DNA of 38,767 nt from Desulfobacterales bacterium (lineage in GTDB: Bacteria; Desulfobacterota; DSM-4660; Desulfatiglandales; Desulfatiglandaceae): NCBI GenBank assembly GCA_027024445.1, contig JALVSJ010000265.1, forward strand, positions 1 to 38,767, in the 5' to 3' direction. Of the stretch, positions 1 through 7,648 are shown piece after piece. The position numbers were made by a program, and so were the translations under genes. The notes below the pieces were generated by a model. It did no database searches and had not been told where the DNA came from. It saw only the letters and a list, made by a program, of their open reading frames with translations. Numbering within the stretch: the first letter of the stretch is position 1; every line of letters begins with the position of its first letter.

Positions 1-524
1 CCAGGATTCAAGGATTTTCTTACTGCCCGTATAGTAGTTATGAGTTGAGACAATCCCTCTAAGGCGTAATACTCACACTGAAGAGGCACCAGCACCTCGT
101 CGGATGCGACCAGGGCATTTATGGTAAGAAACCCCAGAGAAGGGGGACAGTCGATGAATATAAAGTCATACTCCGTTTTGATCTGCCGCAGCTTGTCCCT
201 AAGCCTGAATTCCTTGTAGGGAAGCCCCACGATTTCTACTTCTGCCCCCACCAGGCTCGTTGTGGACCCTATCAGGAAAAGACCAGGCAACACCGTCGGC
301 TTGATGAAGCCCTTGCCCCAACCATCTCCCATCAAAAGATCATAGACTCCGTGACTCAAGCTGGACTTATCAAAGCCGAGACCGGTCGTAGCATTTCCCT
401 GAGGGTCACAGTCCACCAGGAGGCACTTCTTCTGTGCTACCGAAAGAGAAGCAGCCAAATTTATGGCAGTTGTAGACTTTCCCACGCCACCCTTCTGATT
501 AGCAATACAAATAATCTTGCCCAT
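1..524 (-). CDS. parA: ParA/Soj family chromosome-partitioning ATPase (partial, C-terminus off the left edge)
   Basis: Translating the minus strand from the ATG at 524 gives about 174 residues starting MGKIICIANQKGGVGKSTTA, the deviant Walker A (KGGVGKST) of ParA/Soj/MinD ATPases. Further in are LLVDCDPQGNAT (Walker A') and FIFIDCPPSLG (Walker B), so the fold is unambiguous. The reading frame is still open at base 1, so the last third is missing. An in-frame TAG lies directly upstream of the ATG, which fixes the start; the ribosome-binding sequence is weak. In the cell ParA forms ATP-dependent nucleoid-bound dimers that pull ParB-parS complexes apart. A parS palindrome at 714-729, about 190 bases upstream, supports a chromosomal Soj role rather than a plasmid one. 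parB would be expected just outside the left edge. Confidence 0.95.
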   Translation of the reverse strand, partial: MGKIICIANQKGGVGKSTTAINLAASLSVAQKKCLLVDCDPQGNATTGLGFDKSSLSHGVYDLLMGDGWGKGFIKPTVLPGLFLIGSTTSLVGAEVEIVGLPYKEFRLRDKLRQIKTEYDFIFIDCPPSLGFLTINALVASDEVLVPLQCEYYALEGLSQLITTIRAVRKSLNP

Positions 525-693
525 ATCCTAATAGCGGCAGGTGTAATTTTGCCCCAAACTTTGTCCCGACTCGCCTTCCACTAAGGGAAAATATCCAGGC
601 TGCGGCCCACCATTTTCCATCACTCCATTCGGTTGAGGCCATTGCGACCGAGCTCACCGCCATATCATCGATTTGGATAACACAAAAACATTA

Positions 694-710
694 CTTTGAA
701 AAGTTCAAAG
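694..710. repeat. Inverted repeat CTTTGAA-AAG-TTCAAAG next to parS
   Basis: A perfect 7-base inverted repeat with a 3-base spacer ends four bases before the parS palindrome. There is no T-tract after it, so it does not read as a terminator. It could be an operator for the divergent parA or hypE promoters. The rest of the 525-908 gap holds no ORF that I can support. Confidence 0.4.
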
Positions 711-713
711 CAA

Positions 714-729
714 TGTTCCACGTGGAACA
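714..729. promoter_or_regulatory. parS centromere-like site
   Basis: TGTTCCACGTGGAACA is a perfect 16-base palindrome. It differs from the Bacillus-type consensus TGTTTCACGTGAAACA by one symmetric T-to-C / A-to-G change; from memory, Myxococcus uses the same variant. It lies in the 384-base non-coding stretch between parA and hypE. Its role as the ParB loading site is inferred from sequence and position. I saw no second copy in the window. Confidence 0.88.
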
Positions 730-908
730 ACTTGTTGTCTTTTTGCCTTGACACCGTTTAGCCCCCTTCCCTATTTTACCCTGAGATTGTCGCCAAGACC
801 CGTTTCATTTCTGGTTCAAGGGCCATTCAAGGACAAAGGCTTTGGGCGGCCCTCCCATCACAGGGACGAACATGGGGTTTTCCCTTTAGCTCTTACGAGG
901 AGAGGAAG

Positions 909-1919
909 ATGGAAATCCAAAAAATAACCCTTGACCATGGCAGCGGGGGTCAGGCCTCCCAAGAATTGATCCGAAAAATCTTTTTGAAACATTTTGACAA
1001 CGAACTTCTGGCCAGGATGGACGATAGTGCCGTTTTACCTTCTATTCATTCTTCAATTGCGATGACCACAGACTCCTATGTGGTAGATCCTATTTTTTTC
1101 CCCGGAGGGGATATAGGATCTCTTGCAGTTCACGGCACAGTGAACGATCTTTCCATGCAAGGAGCAACTCCCATGTATCTAACCGCCGGCATTATCCTGG
1201 AGGAGGGATTTCCCTTGGATCAGTTGGATCGTATTGCCCGTTCTATGGCGGAATCGGCACGGCAAGCAGCGGTGAAGATAGTAGCCGGGGACACGAAAGT
1301 CGTGCCCAGAGGACATGCTGACAAGATATTCATCAATACTTCAGGCATAGGCCTTGTTCCAGACGGACTCGACGTTGGGGCACACAACGCGAAACCTGGC
1401 GACCTGATACTGATAAACGGGCCAATAGCCGACCATGGGATCACCGTACTTACTCACCGTGAAGGACTAGATCTCCAAAGCGAGCTTACCAGCGACTCCG
1501 CCCCCCTGAATTCACTCGTGGCTGAAATACTATCGGGATCAGACAAGATCCATGTGCTGAGAGATCCCACAAGAGGGGGTATAGCATCGGCTCTGAATGA
1601 AATTGCAGAGCAATCGGGCATCAGTATAGAACTCTTTGAAGACAAGATCCCTATAAGGAAAGAAGTTCAGTCTGCCTGTGAGATACTGGGCTTAGATCCT
1701 CTGTACATCGCAAACGAAGGGAAAGCTCTTGTGTTCGTAGCGCCAGAAGATGCGGATAACGTGTTGAAATTGATGCGGGAAAATAGTCTCGGAAAAAATT
1801 CTGCCATAATCGGCAACGTAGTGGAGGACAATGCTCCAAGGGTATTGTTGCGGACCCGGGTGGGGGGGACTAGGATAGTGGCCATGCTCGCTGGAGAGCA
1901 ACTACCAAGAATCTGCTGA
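909..1919 (+). CDS. hypE: Hydrogenase maturation protein HypE (carbamoyl dehydratase)
   Basis: 336 residues, the usual HypE length. HypE dehydrates the carbamoyl group on its C-terminal cysteine to a thiocyanate and hands the cyanide to HypCD for the NiFe-hydrogenase active site. The protein begins with the family signature LDHGSGGQASQ and LARMDDSAVL (PurM-like ATP-binding half). It contains the VAGDTKVV and DPTRGG motifs and ends in PRIC, keeping the terminal Cys336. A GAGGAGAGGA ribosome-binding sequence sits just ahead of the ATG. The other hyp genes (A, B, C, D, F) are absent on both sides, so this is an orphan copy. Its last 18 bases overlap the 3' end of the convergent ddl gene. Confidence 0.95.
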   Translation: MEIQKITLDHGSGGQASQELIRKIFLKHFDNELLARMDDSAVLPSIHSSIAMTTDSYVVDPIFFPGGDIGSLAVHGTVNDLSMQGATPMYLTAGIILEEGFPLDQLDRIARSMAESARQAAVKIVAGDTKVVPRGHADKIFINTSGIGLVPDGLDVGAHNAKPGDLILINGPIADHGITVLTHREGLDLQSELTSDSAPLNSLVAEILSGSDKIHVLRDPTRGGIASALNEIAEQSGISIELFEDKIPIRKEVQSACEILGLDPLYIANEGKALVFVAPEDADNVLKLMRENSLGKNSAIIGNVVEDNAPRVLLRTRVGGTRIVAMLAGEQLPRIC

Positions 1920-2846
1920 GTCTTCTAGAGACAATTGCACGAGCTTGTCCACAAGGTCTGAAAGGCTCATACCCCCTGCCCTTGCCGCCTTTGGAAACAG
2001 GCTATTAGGCGTCATTCCGGGAATAGTATTTGTTTCGAGCACTACAATACGCCCTCCGCTTATTATCATATCTGTGCGGCTCCATACTCTGCACCGCAGC
2101 GCCCTGTGTGCGAGCTTACCCATTTCCTCCACCCTCGCACATACGCTCTGCTCGATGGGAGCTGGGCATATCTCTTCAGTTGCCCCCGGCTCATACTTCG
2201 CTTCATACGTGAAGAAAGGGTAAGAAGGACCGGGCCGTATCTCTATCAAAGGGAGCACCTTCAGATCTTTGCGGCCCATTACGCAACAGGTCACCTCAGT
2301 GCCCTCCACATATTCTTCAACCAACACCTCGTCATCTAGCTCCAAGGCATTCTTCACCCCCGCCACTATATCCTCCTCCCCCGTGCACAATGACATCCCA
2401 TAGCTTGACCCCTCCACTGCGGGCTTGACCATAACCCTGTGGCCCAGCTCCGAGATAATTTTTTGCCCGTCTACAAGTTCTCCCTTTCTGATCACTATGT
2501 CTTTTGGCACATCCAGCCCCACCACCCTGTATATTTCTTTGGCCGCCTTCTTATTCATGGCAAGCGCGCTTGCCAGCACACTTGACCCCACAAAAGGAAT
2601 GCCTAGAATCTTGAGCATCCCTTGGATACAGCCGTCCTCCCCGAATCTGCCATGCAAAACGGGAAAAGCAATGTCAATGGCGCTAGCCTCCTCAATCAGT
2701 TTCCCGAGTTCCTTGGCTGGGTCGTAAAACCGGACCAAGTACTTATCCCGTGGAAGGTTGTCCATTACCGTGCGCCCGCTGCTGAGGGACACCTCCCTCT
2801 CAGAGGACCACCCCCCCGCAATAACAGCAACATTGATCTTTCTCAT
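1902..2846 (-). CDS. ddl: D-alanine--D-alanine ligase
   Basis: 314 residues, standard for the family. The enzyme joins two D-alanines using ATP to give the dipeptide for peptidoglycan precursors in the cytoplasm. The N-terminus carries the GGWSSEREVSLSSG loop (Ddl signature HGGxSxEREVSLxSG), followed by FPVLHGRFGEDGCIQGML. The ATP-grasp core has MVKPAVEGSSYGM and VLVEEYVEGTEVTCCVMG, and the C-terminus has LETNTIPGMTPNSLFPKAA. It is not in a mur/fts cluster here. It converges on hypE with an 18-base overlap, so neither gene has a 3' untranslated spacer. Its promoter should lie in the AT-rich gap to its right. Confidence 0.96.
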   Translation of the reverse strand: MRKINVAVIAGGWSSEREVSLSSGRTVMDNLPRDKYLVRFYDPAKELGKLIEEASAIDIAFPVLHGRFGEDGCIQGMLKILGIPFVGSSVLASALAMNKKAAKEIYRVVGLDVPKDIVIRKGELVDGQKIISELGHRVMVKPAVEGSSYGMSLCTGEEDIVAGVKNALELDDEVLVEEYVEGTEVTCCVMGRKDLKVLPLIEIRPGPSYPFFTYEAKYEPGATEEICPAPIEQSVCARVEEMGKLAHRALRCRVWSRTDMIISGGRIVVLETNTIPGMTPNSLFPKAARAGGMSLSDLVDKLVQLSLEDSADSW

Positions 2847-3463
2847 CTCTCCTCCATCCGTGATTGATCAGACCACAGAGACCTGTCAATCCAAATAACA
2901 CAGATAGGGCCTGGCGCGCAAACCCTTTTGCGCCTCGTGAGATTTTTGAGTTCGCTCCGTAAAACACCTTATTTCTAGGACACGTTTTCGGTGAAATTTC
3001 TAATTTTGTGAAAATTTTCTTACCATAATTAAGCAATCATTAAGAAAACTTTGGACCACTCTGTGGCGAAATCCGAAAAATTCATACAAAAAAAATGATT
3101 TTTTGAGAAAAAAGGAGAAATCAGAAGAATTTTTGAGATCAACATTGTTGAAAAAATATTTAACAAAGACGGTCGAGGGGCCTAACCCCTATTTATGACG
3201 AAGGGTTTGGCCGATCTTCTTTTCTCCTTTAACTGTAACAGGTTATGAGAGCCCCCCAAAAAAACCTTTGCATAGTTATAGGTTAGCCATTGTCGAAATC
3301 TACATGCAACTTAAGTTTTACTCTGGGACTTACCCCTTTGACATAAGATCAACGTTTCTATACAAGTGCCTCCTGTTGGCAGCCGATATAGTATTTCCCT
3401 CAACTTCGGCTTTGGCTTCTCTAAACCACAAACTGCACCATTACCATTGAGACAGGAGGTCCT
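2847..3463. other. 617-base AT-rich non-coding region upstream of dnaA1; candidate origin or regulatory region
   Basis: No ORF here looks real. The region holds long A/T runs (about 2990-3170), three near-copies of ATTTTTGAG (2942-2950; 3098-3107 with one extra T; 3129-3137), an imperfect hairpin at 2913-2934 (GGCGCGCAAA / TTTTGCGCC) and a small hairpin at 3176-3190 (AGGGG-CCTAA-CCCCT). It separates the divergent ddl and dnaA1 genes. I found no cluster of the consensus DnaA box TTATNCACA, so calling it an origin is inference from position and composition only. Confidence 0.35.
3338..3364 (+). promoter_or_regulatory. Possible sigma70-type promoter of dnaA1
   Basis: TTGACA at 3338-3343 is followed by a 15-base spacer and TATACA at 3359-3364. 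The -35 is perfect, but the spacer is short and the -10 matches only four of six bases. It would start transcription about 90 bases before the dnaA1 start codon. Confidence 0.35.
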
Positions 3464-4813
3464 ATGAAAGAGATCTGGGAAGAGATCAAAAATGAACTTC
3501 GTGCGGAGCTTCCCAAGAATACCTTCTCTCTCTGGATTAGTCCTCTAAGCCTGGTTGAAAGACGCAACGGTACCATTGTGCTGGGCTGCCCCAATAGATT
3601 TTCAAAAAACTGGGTGGCAGAGAATTACAGAGGACTTATTGCTCAGAAGCTGGACAAAGCCGGAATTGGTGCCACAAAAATAGAATTTAGGGTTCAGTCC
3701 AGCCCCCCCGACAAGCTATTAACACTACCCAATGAAATGCCCCAGCAGTTGTGTCTACCGAATATGGGCACACGCCCTCCACGGGGGTATATCAACCTCA
3801 ACCGCAATTTCACATTTGAGAGATTCGTAGTAGGACCCTGCAATGAATTTGCTTACTCTGCTTCTAAGGCCATGGCGCAAGACTTTGCCTGGGGTTACAA
3901 TACCCTGCTTATGCTCGCCGGTACCGGGCTGGGTAAAAGCCATCTGTCTCAAGCCATGTGCCGTAAAATCCTAGAGTGTTTTCCCAACAAAAGGGTATAC
4001 TATATAACAGCTGAGGATTTCACTAACGAGATGATTTCCTGCCTTAGAGGCGGACGAATTGAGGAATTCAAGAAAAAATACCGCCAGGCGTGCGATGTCC
4101 TGTTGTTGGAAGAAGTGCATTTTTTAAGTGGTAAAGAAAAGACGCAAATGGAACTGGGTCATACCCTGGATGCCCTATTTAATGACAAGAAAAAGATCAT
4201 ATTCACAAGTTCCTTGCCTCCCAAGGACATTCCCTCGCTGTCCCAAGATTTATCATCTAGGCTAACCGGCGGGCTTGTCACCACCATAGAGAGACCAGAC
4301 TTTGAAACCAGGGTAAAAATAATCCGAAAAAAGGCCTCTGAACTGAAACTTTCCTTACCAGGGCCTGTAGCAGAATTGCTTGCGGAGAAATTGACAAAGG
4401 ACATCAGGCAGATGGAAAGCGCACTGAACTGTCTGAAGGCCAAATCTGAACTGCTCCATGAAAGAATAACCCAAGATCTTGCCAGGGAGGTCCTAAGATA
4501 TTTGACCAGCCCGGGTGATCTTGCGGACATGGAAGGAATAAGGCAACTGGTGTGCAAATACTACAAAATCAGTCCACAAATCCTTGCCTCAAAATCCCGC
4601 AAGAAGATTCATACACATCCACGGAATATTTTTATTTACCTATGCAGAACACATACCGAAGAAACTTTAGAGACCATCTCTAGAGCAGTTAACCGCAGCC
4701 ACTCCACGGTGCTGTATGCCTTTGAAACGGTGGAGAAAAAGATTCGAGCGGAGTCCAAGATCAGAAAAGAGGTGGAATTCCTAAGCCAAAAAATCAAGGA
4801 AGGGACCCTGTGA
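3464..4813 (+). CDS. dnaA: Chromosomal replication initiator DnaA, first copy (dnaA1)
   Basis: 449 residues with the full DnaA plan. Domain I (1-65, WEEIKNELRAELP...F..WI.PL) is followed by a short linker. The AAA+ domain starts at about 108 (NFTFERFVVGPCNEFAYSA), and the DNA-binding domain IV spans about 350-449. Walker A is A152-GTGLGKS159. The Walker B acids are both Glu (LLLEEVHFL, E216-E217) instead of the usual Asp-Asp. The sensor 2 arginine is kept (R315 in IRQMESALN), as is an arginine-finger SRL. The helix-turn-helix signature reads NRSHSTV (410-416) in place of GRDHTTV. An AGGAGGT ribosome-binding site lies at 3454-3460. The gene is not beside dnaN; it stands between an AT-rich region and a small membrane-protein gene that it overlaps by four bases. 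Of the two DnaA copies it has the better-preserved ATPase. Confidence 0.93.
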   Translation: MKEIWEEIKNELRAELPKNTFSLWISPLSLVERRNGTIVLGCPNRFSKNWVAENYRGLIAQKLDKAGIGATKIEFRVQSSPPDKLLTLPNEMPQQLCLPNMGTRPPRGYINLNRNFTFERFVVGPCNEFAYSASKAMAQDFAWGYNTLLMLAGTGLGKSHLSQAMCRKILECFPNKRVYYITAEDFTNEMISCLRGGRIEEFKKKYRQACDVLLLEEVHFLSGKEKTQMELGHTLDALFNDKKKIIFTSSLPPKDIPSLSQDLSSRLTGGLVTTIERPDFETRVKIIRKKASELKLSLPGPVAELLAEKLTKDIRQMESALNCLKAKSELLHERITQDLAREVLRYLTSPGDLADMEGIRQLVCKYYKISPQILASKSRKKIHTHPRNIFIYLCRTHTEETLETISRAVNRSHSTVLYAFETVEKKIRAESKIRKEVEFLSQKIKEGTL

Positions 4814-5067
4814 GACACGAGCGAACACTTTCATCCAGGGTGGCAATATCCCGCATCGCAAAGGTTGTGGTGACACTGATTTTCGCAGCCCTTTGCTTTC
4901 TCGCTGTCCTTACCTTTTGGATAGGTTATATCAACAGGAAAGTGCCTGGCGCGTGGATGCCTCTTATTCTGCCAGCAGTAGCCATGCCGCCGCTTTTCCG
5001 TGCGTGGCTTGGCATATCCAGAACCTTATCGAAACAAGCTCGCAAAAAAGACCTCTTGGAGCTATGA
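4810..5067 (+). CDS. Small membrane protein of unknown function, overlapping dnaA1
   Basis: 85 residues starting at a GTG whose GTGA overlaps the dnaA1 stop codon, a typical translational-coupling arrangement. Two hydrophobic stretches (about residues 18-40, VVVTLIFAALCFLAVLTFWIG, and 47-64) predict two membrane helices with a basic N-terminus and a basic C-terminus (KQARKKD). I do not recognise the family. The tight junction with dnaA1 argues for co-transcription. No domain suggests a replication role, and a chance ORF cannot be excluded. Its last six bases overlap the convergent gene at 5062-5268. Confidence 0.55.
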   Translation: MRHERTLSSRVAISRIAKVVVTLIFAALCFLAVLTFWIGYINRKVPGAWMPLILPAVAMPPLFRAWLGISRTLSKQARKKDLLEL

Positions 5068-5268
5068 GGCAGTCTTTTTACTGTCGTGGCATTTGTCTTC
5101 GGTGTAGAACGATACAAGAAAGTTCTCCTCTTTAGGGGAGAGGTTAAATTTTTCCGAAGCTAAGGGAATCATGTCTCTAGGCGTCTTTTGCGGGTTTTCT
5201 TGGAGCATTTCAGAAATCCATTTCACGGCCTTCCTTAGCTTTTCTCCCTTCGGCATTAGGGTTGCCAT
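5062..5268 (-). CDS. Small conserved protein (KAVKWISE type)
   Basis: 68 residues, predicted soluble and mostly helical. The start is supported by an AAGGAG ribosome-binding sequence eight bases upstream. The pattern MPKGEKLRKAVKWISEM, then ASEKFNLSPKEENFLVSFY, resembles a short hypothetical family I recall from Desulfobacterota genomes, which is why I treat it as a real gene. The function is unknown. It faces the membrane-protein ORF tail to tail with a six-base overlap. Confidence 0.72.
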   Translation of the reverse strand: MATLMPKGEKLRKAVKWISEMLQENPQKTPRDMIPLASEKFNLSPKEENFLVSFYTEDKCHDSKKTAS

Positions 5269-5356
5269 TGATTAACTCCTTTCTCTCATCTCTAGTTTGC
5301 CTTTTGGCCTTGACAAAAGGGGCAAAAATACATTCATAATGGGCCCCAATTAGTAG

Positions 5357-5396
5357 TTTAGCATATTCGCCATGGCCCAGGGCCTGGTAGGCTAAA
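5357..5396 (+). other. Possible structured leader upstream of the first usp gene
   Basis: TTTAGC (5357-5362) can pair with GCTAAA (5391-5396) around an inner GC-rich stem CCATGGCCCAGGGCCTGG (5370-5387). No T-tract follows. It lies within the 173-base gap before the Usp gene and could be an mRNA leader structure or an operator. Confidence 0.3.
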
Positions 5397-5441
5397 AATA
5401 TATACATAACAAAAACCTTTACGGGTTGAAAGGAGAAACAC

Positions 5442-5906
5442 ATGGCCGCGATAAAAGTATTGGTCCCTTACAATTTCGCCACCCAGGAAGAAAAGGCTCT
5501 CGACTTTGTGGTGAATGTTTTTTCCCACGTAAAAGATGCAAAGATTACTTTATTCAACGCCTACCCTGCGCTGCCCAGTGTAGACATGGGCGCCTCTCCT
5601 GAGCTGTCTAAAATGAAGGGTCCGATTGCCTCTTTATCCAAAGAACTGACAGAGCGTGAAGAAGGCCTCAAGTCTATTCGCCAGCACCTCATAGACAATG
5701 GGTTTGAGCCGGACAGAGTTGATTACATATTCAAAGAACGGAAGAAATCTGTGGCAGAGGAGATAGCAGACATGGTTGCGACCGGCCATTACAGGGTAGT
5801 GGTGTTAAGCCGCCAACCAGTGAAGGTGACCCGCCTCTTTGGCAAGGGCGTGCACTCAAGGCTTCTTTCTGCCCTGAAAAATGTTACCATCTGCATCGCC
5901 ACTTAA
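5442..5906 (+). CDS. Universal stress protein (UspA superfamily), atypical
   Basis: 154 residues with the alpha/beta plan of Usp proteins: KVLVPYNFATQEEKALDFV at the N-terminus, ITLFNAYP in the second strand, a charged helix around 65-85, and YRVVVLSRQ ... VTICIAT at the C-terminus. The usual ATP-binding motif G-2x-G-9x-G-S/T is not intact (the corresponding segment is FGKGVHSRLLSALK), so it may not bind ATP. A GAAAGGAG ribosome-binding site precedes the ATG. The GAF gene follows after 29 bases, probably in one operon. The function is probably stress or energy-state related, which is inference from the family. Confidence 0.8.
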   Translation: MAAIKVLVPYNFATQEEKALDFVVNVFSHVKDAKITLFNAYPALPSVDMGASPELSKMKGPIASLSKELTEREEGLKSIRQHLIDNGFEPDRVDYIFKERKKSVAEEIADMVATGHYRVVVLSRQPVKVTRLFGKGVHSRLLSALKNVTICIAT

Positions 5907-5935
5907 CACAAAAAAACGCTACCAGGAGGAAACCC

Positions 5936-6508
5936 ATGAATGAAGAGCACAAAATTACTATAGAAACATTCAAGACTGTCACCAAGGCTATTGCTCACTC
6001 CAATAACCTTGAGATTATGACTGCACACCTGAGCCAGCTCTTGGTGGCTGCTCTGAACATAAAGGCATGCGCCATCTACGTGCTGGATCTGGAGACCAAG
6101 CGCCTTGAAATCTTAGCCAGTTTTGGACTCAGTCCGAAATATTTATCAAAAGGCCCGGTCATGGCAGACAAAAGCATCGCTGCCAATTTGGACGGACAAG
6201 CAGTGATTGTTGAAGACGTATCAAAGGATGACCATATCCAATATCCCGAAGAAGCAGCAAAAGAAGGAATAAAGGCCATTCTCTCTATCCCCATCACAGT
6301 CTCTGGATCCGTGTTGGGCGCTCTCAGGCTTTATCATAGCGAGATCTGGAGGATATCTGAAGAAGACCTCGACTCTCTTCACCTACTGGCAGAGTGGGTG
6401 GGGCTTGCCATGACCCACATTAGCCTTTTGAAGGCCATTTACTCAATCGATGAAATCATTCATCTGGAATTACCCATAAATATAGCGCCGCGAGTGCCCA
6501 AGCGCTAG
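5936..6508 (+). CDS. GAF-domain protein
   Basis: 190 residues consisting almost entirely of one GAF domain (about 20-170). Recognisable pieces are HLSQLLVAALNIKACAIYVLD, LEILASFGLSP, GQAVIVEDVSKDDHIQYPEEAAKEGIKAILSIPI and GSVLGALRLYHS, then a closing helix LLAEWVGLAMTH. No output domain (kinase, HTH, GGDEF) is attached, so it is a free-standing small-molecule sensor or partner protein. An AGGAGGAAA ribosome-binding site precedes the ATG. It probably forms an operon with the preceding Usp gene. Its stop shares the four bases CTAG (6505-6508) with the stop of the convergent dehydrogenase gene. Confidence 0.85.
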   Translation: MNEEHKITIETFKTVTKAIAHSNNLEIMTAHLSQLLVAALNIKACAIYVLDLETKRLEILASFGLSPKYLSKGPVMADKSIAANLDGQAVIVEDVSKDDHIQYPEEAAKEGIKAILSIPITVSGSVLGALRLYHSEIWRISEEDLDSLHLLAEWVGLAMTHISLLKAIYSIDEIIHLELPINIAPRVPKR

Positions 6509-7485
6509 GAATTGCCTTTTTTTACACGATCACAATTGAGGCAATCACGAGGTCTCTCATTACTCAGGGCGGCGAGGAGGTTGGTCACGGCTCGCTCGGC
6601 CATTTTCCTCCTCGTCTCTTTCGTTGCACTCCCCAAATGGGGCAGCAGCACCGTGTTTTTCATATTCAGAAGCTCAGGGTGAACATCTGGCTCGTGCTCA
6701 TATACATCGAGTCCGGCACCTGCAATAATCCCCTGCTTCAGGGCCCTTACAAGGGCTTCCTCTTCCACAACGGCCCCCCTCGACGTATTGATCAGAAACG
6801 CCTCTCGTTTCATAGCCGCAAGCTCTGAGGCACCTATCATGTGGTAAGTCTCTTTGGTTAGAGGTACATGCAGAGAAACAAAGTCCGACTGCCTCAGTAG
6901 ATCTATGAACTCAGTATATTTGATGTTAAGGTGAGCCTCCTCTTCGCGAGAAATCCTATTTCGTTTATAATATAGCACAGTCATCGAAAAACTTTGCGCC
7001 CTCTTGGCGAGTGCTTTGCCTATTCGCCCCAGACCAATTATCCCAACCGTCTTTCCACAAACATCAGTACCAAGAAAACCAAATGGGGTCCAGGCGTGAA
7101 ACCTCCCCTCTCTAACCCTTGCATCCCCTTCCACAACCCGGCGAGCTACGGCCAAAATCAAAGCCATTGTTAAGTCGGCTGTGGCATCGGTGAGGACATC
7201 AGGTGTGTTGGTAACAAGGATTCCTTTTTTCGTGCACTCCTCCACGTCAATGTTATCGTATCCAACGCCGTAGTTGGCCACTACTAAGAGACTGTCTGCC
7301 TCTTTCAGAAGCCCTTTGTCCACACGATCCGTAATGGTGCAGAGCAGTCCATGCTTCCCTTTTATGAGAGAACGAAGTTCTTCAGCTGGCATGGGCAAAT
7401 TGCCAGAGGGCGTCGTAACATTGTGCTGGCGTCTAATCTTTGCCAAAAGATCGTCGGGTAATTCTATAGTCACAAGGACTTCCAT
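6505..7485 (-). CDS. D-isomer-specific 2-hydroxyacid dehydrogenase (glyoxylate/hydroxypyruvate reductase-like)
   Basis: 326 residues, normal for the family. The NAD(P)-dependent enzyme interconverts a 2-oxoacid and a D-2-hydroxyacid. Visible are the substrate-domain GVGYDNIDV, the Rossmann motif GLGRIG, and the catalytic triad elements NTSRGA (Arg), DVYEHEP (Glu) and LPHLGSAT (His). The order and spacing fit GyaR-type reductases better than SerA, since there is no C-terminal ACT domain; the exact substrate cannot be read. The C-terminus DCLNCDRVKKGNS has two cysteines after the fold. An AGGAGGAAA ribosome-binding site fixes the start. It is convergent with the GAF gene. Confidence 0.9.
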   Translation of the reverse strand: MEVLVTIELPDDLLAKIRRQHNVTTPSGNLPMPAEELRSLIKGKHGLLCTITDRVDKGLLKEADSLLVVANYGVGYDNIDVEECTKKGILVTNTPDVLTDATADLTMALILAVARRVVEGDARVREGRFHAWTPFGFLGTDVCGKTVGIIGLGRIGKALAKRAQSFSMTVLYYKRNRISREEEAHLNIKYTEFIDLLRQSDFVSLHVPLTKETYHMIGASELAAMKREAFLINTSRGAVVEEEALVRALKQGIIAGAGLDVYEHEPDVHPELLNMKNTVLLPHLGSATKETRRKMAERAVTNLLAALSNERPRDCLNCDRVKKGNS

Positions 7486-7648
7486 CTTGGTTTCCTCCTA
7501 ATCAACAAAGCGTAACCACCATTTATGATTTCTCAATTTTCACCTATCTTGAAGTTCATCAGTCCCATAAATAAGCCATTGTGAGGTCGGCTGACCCAAT
7601 GAAATCAAAAGGATAAGGTCTATGAAACATTACCTAGAGACCCAGGAC

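Noticed and set aside
351-584. Plus-strand frame of 77 codons at the left edge
   Set aside because: Antisense to the P-loop end of parA.
672-680. TTTGGATAA, a one-mismatch DnaA box near parS
   Set aside because: Single occurrence with a mismatch in an AT-rich region; not enough to call an origin element.
3268-3450. 60-codon frame just before dnaA1
   Set aside because: Covers the putative promoter and leader of dnaA1, lacks a ribosome-binding site and has no protein-like character.
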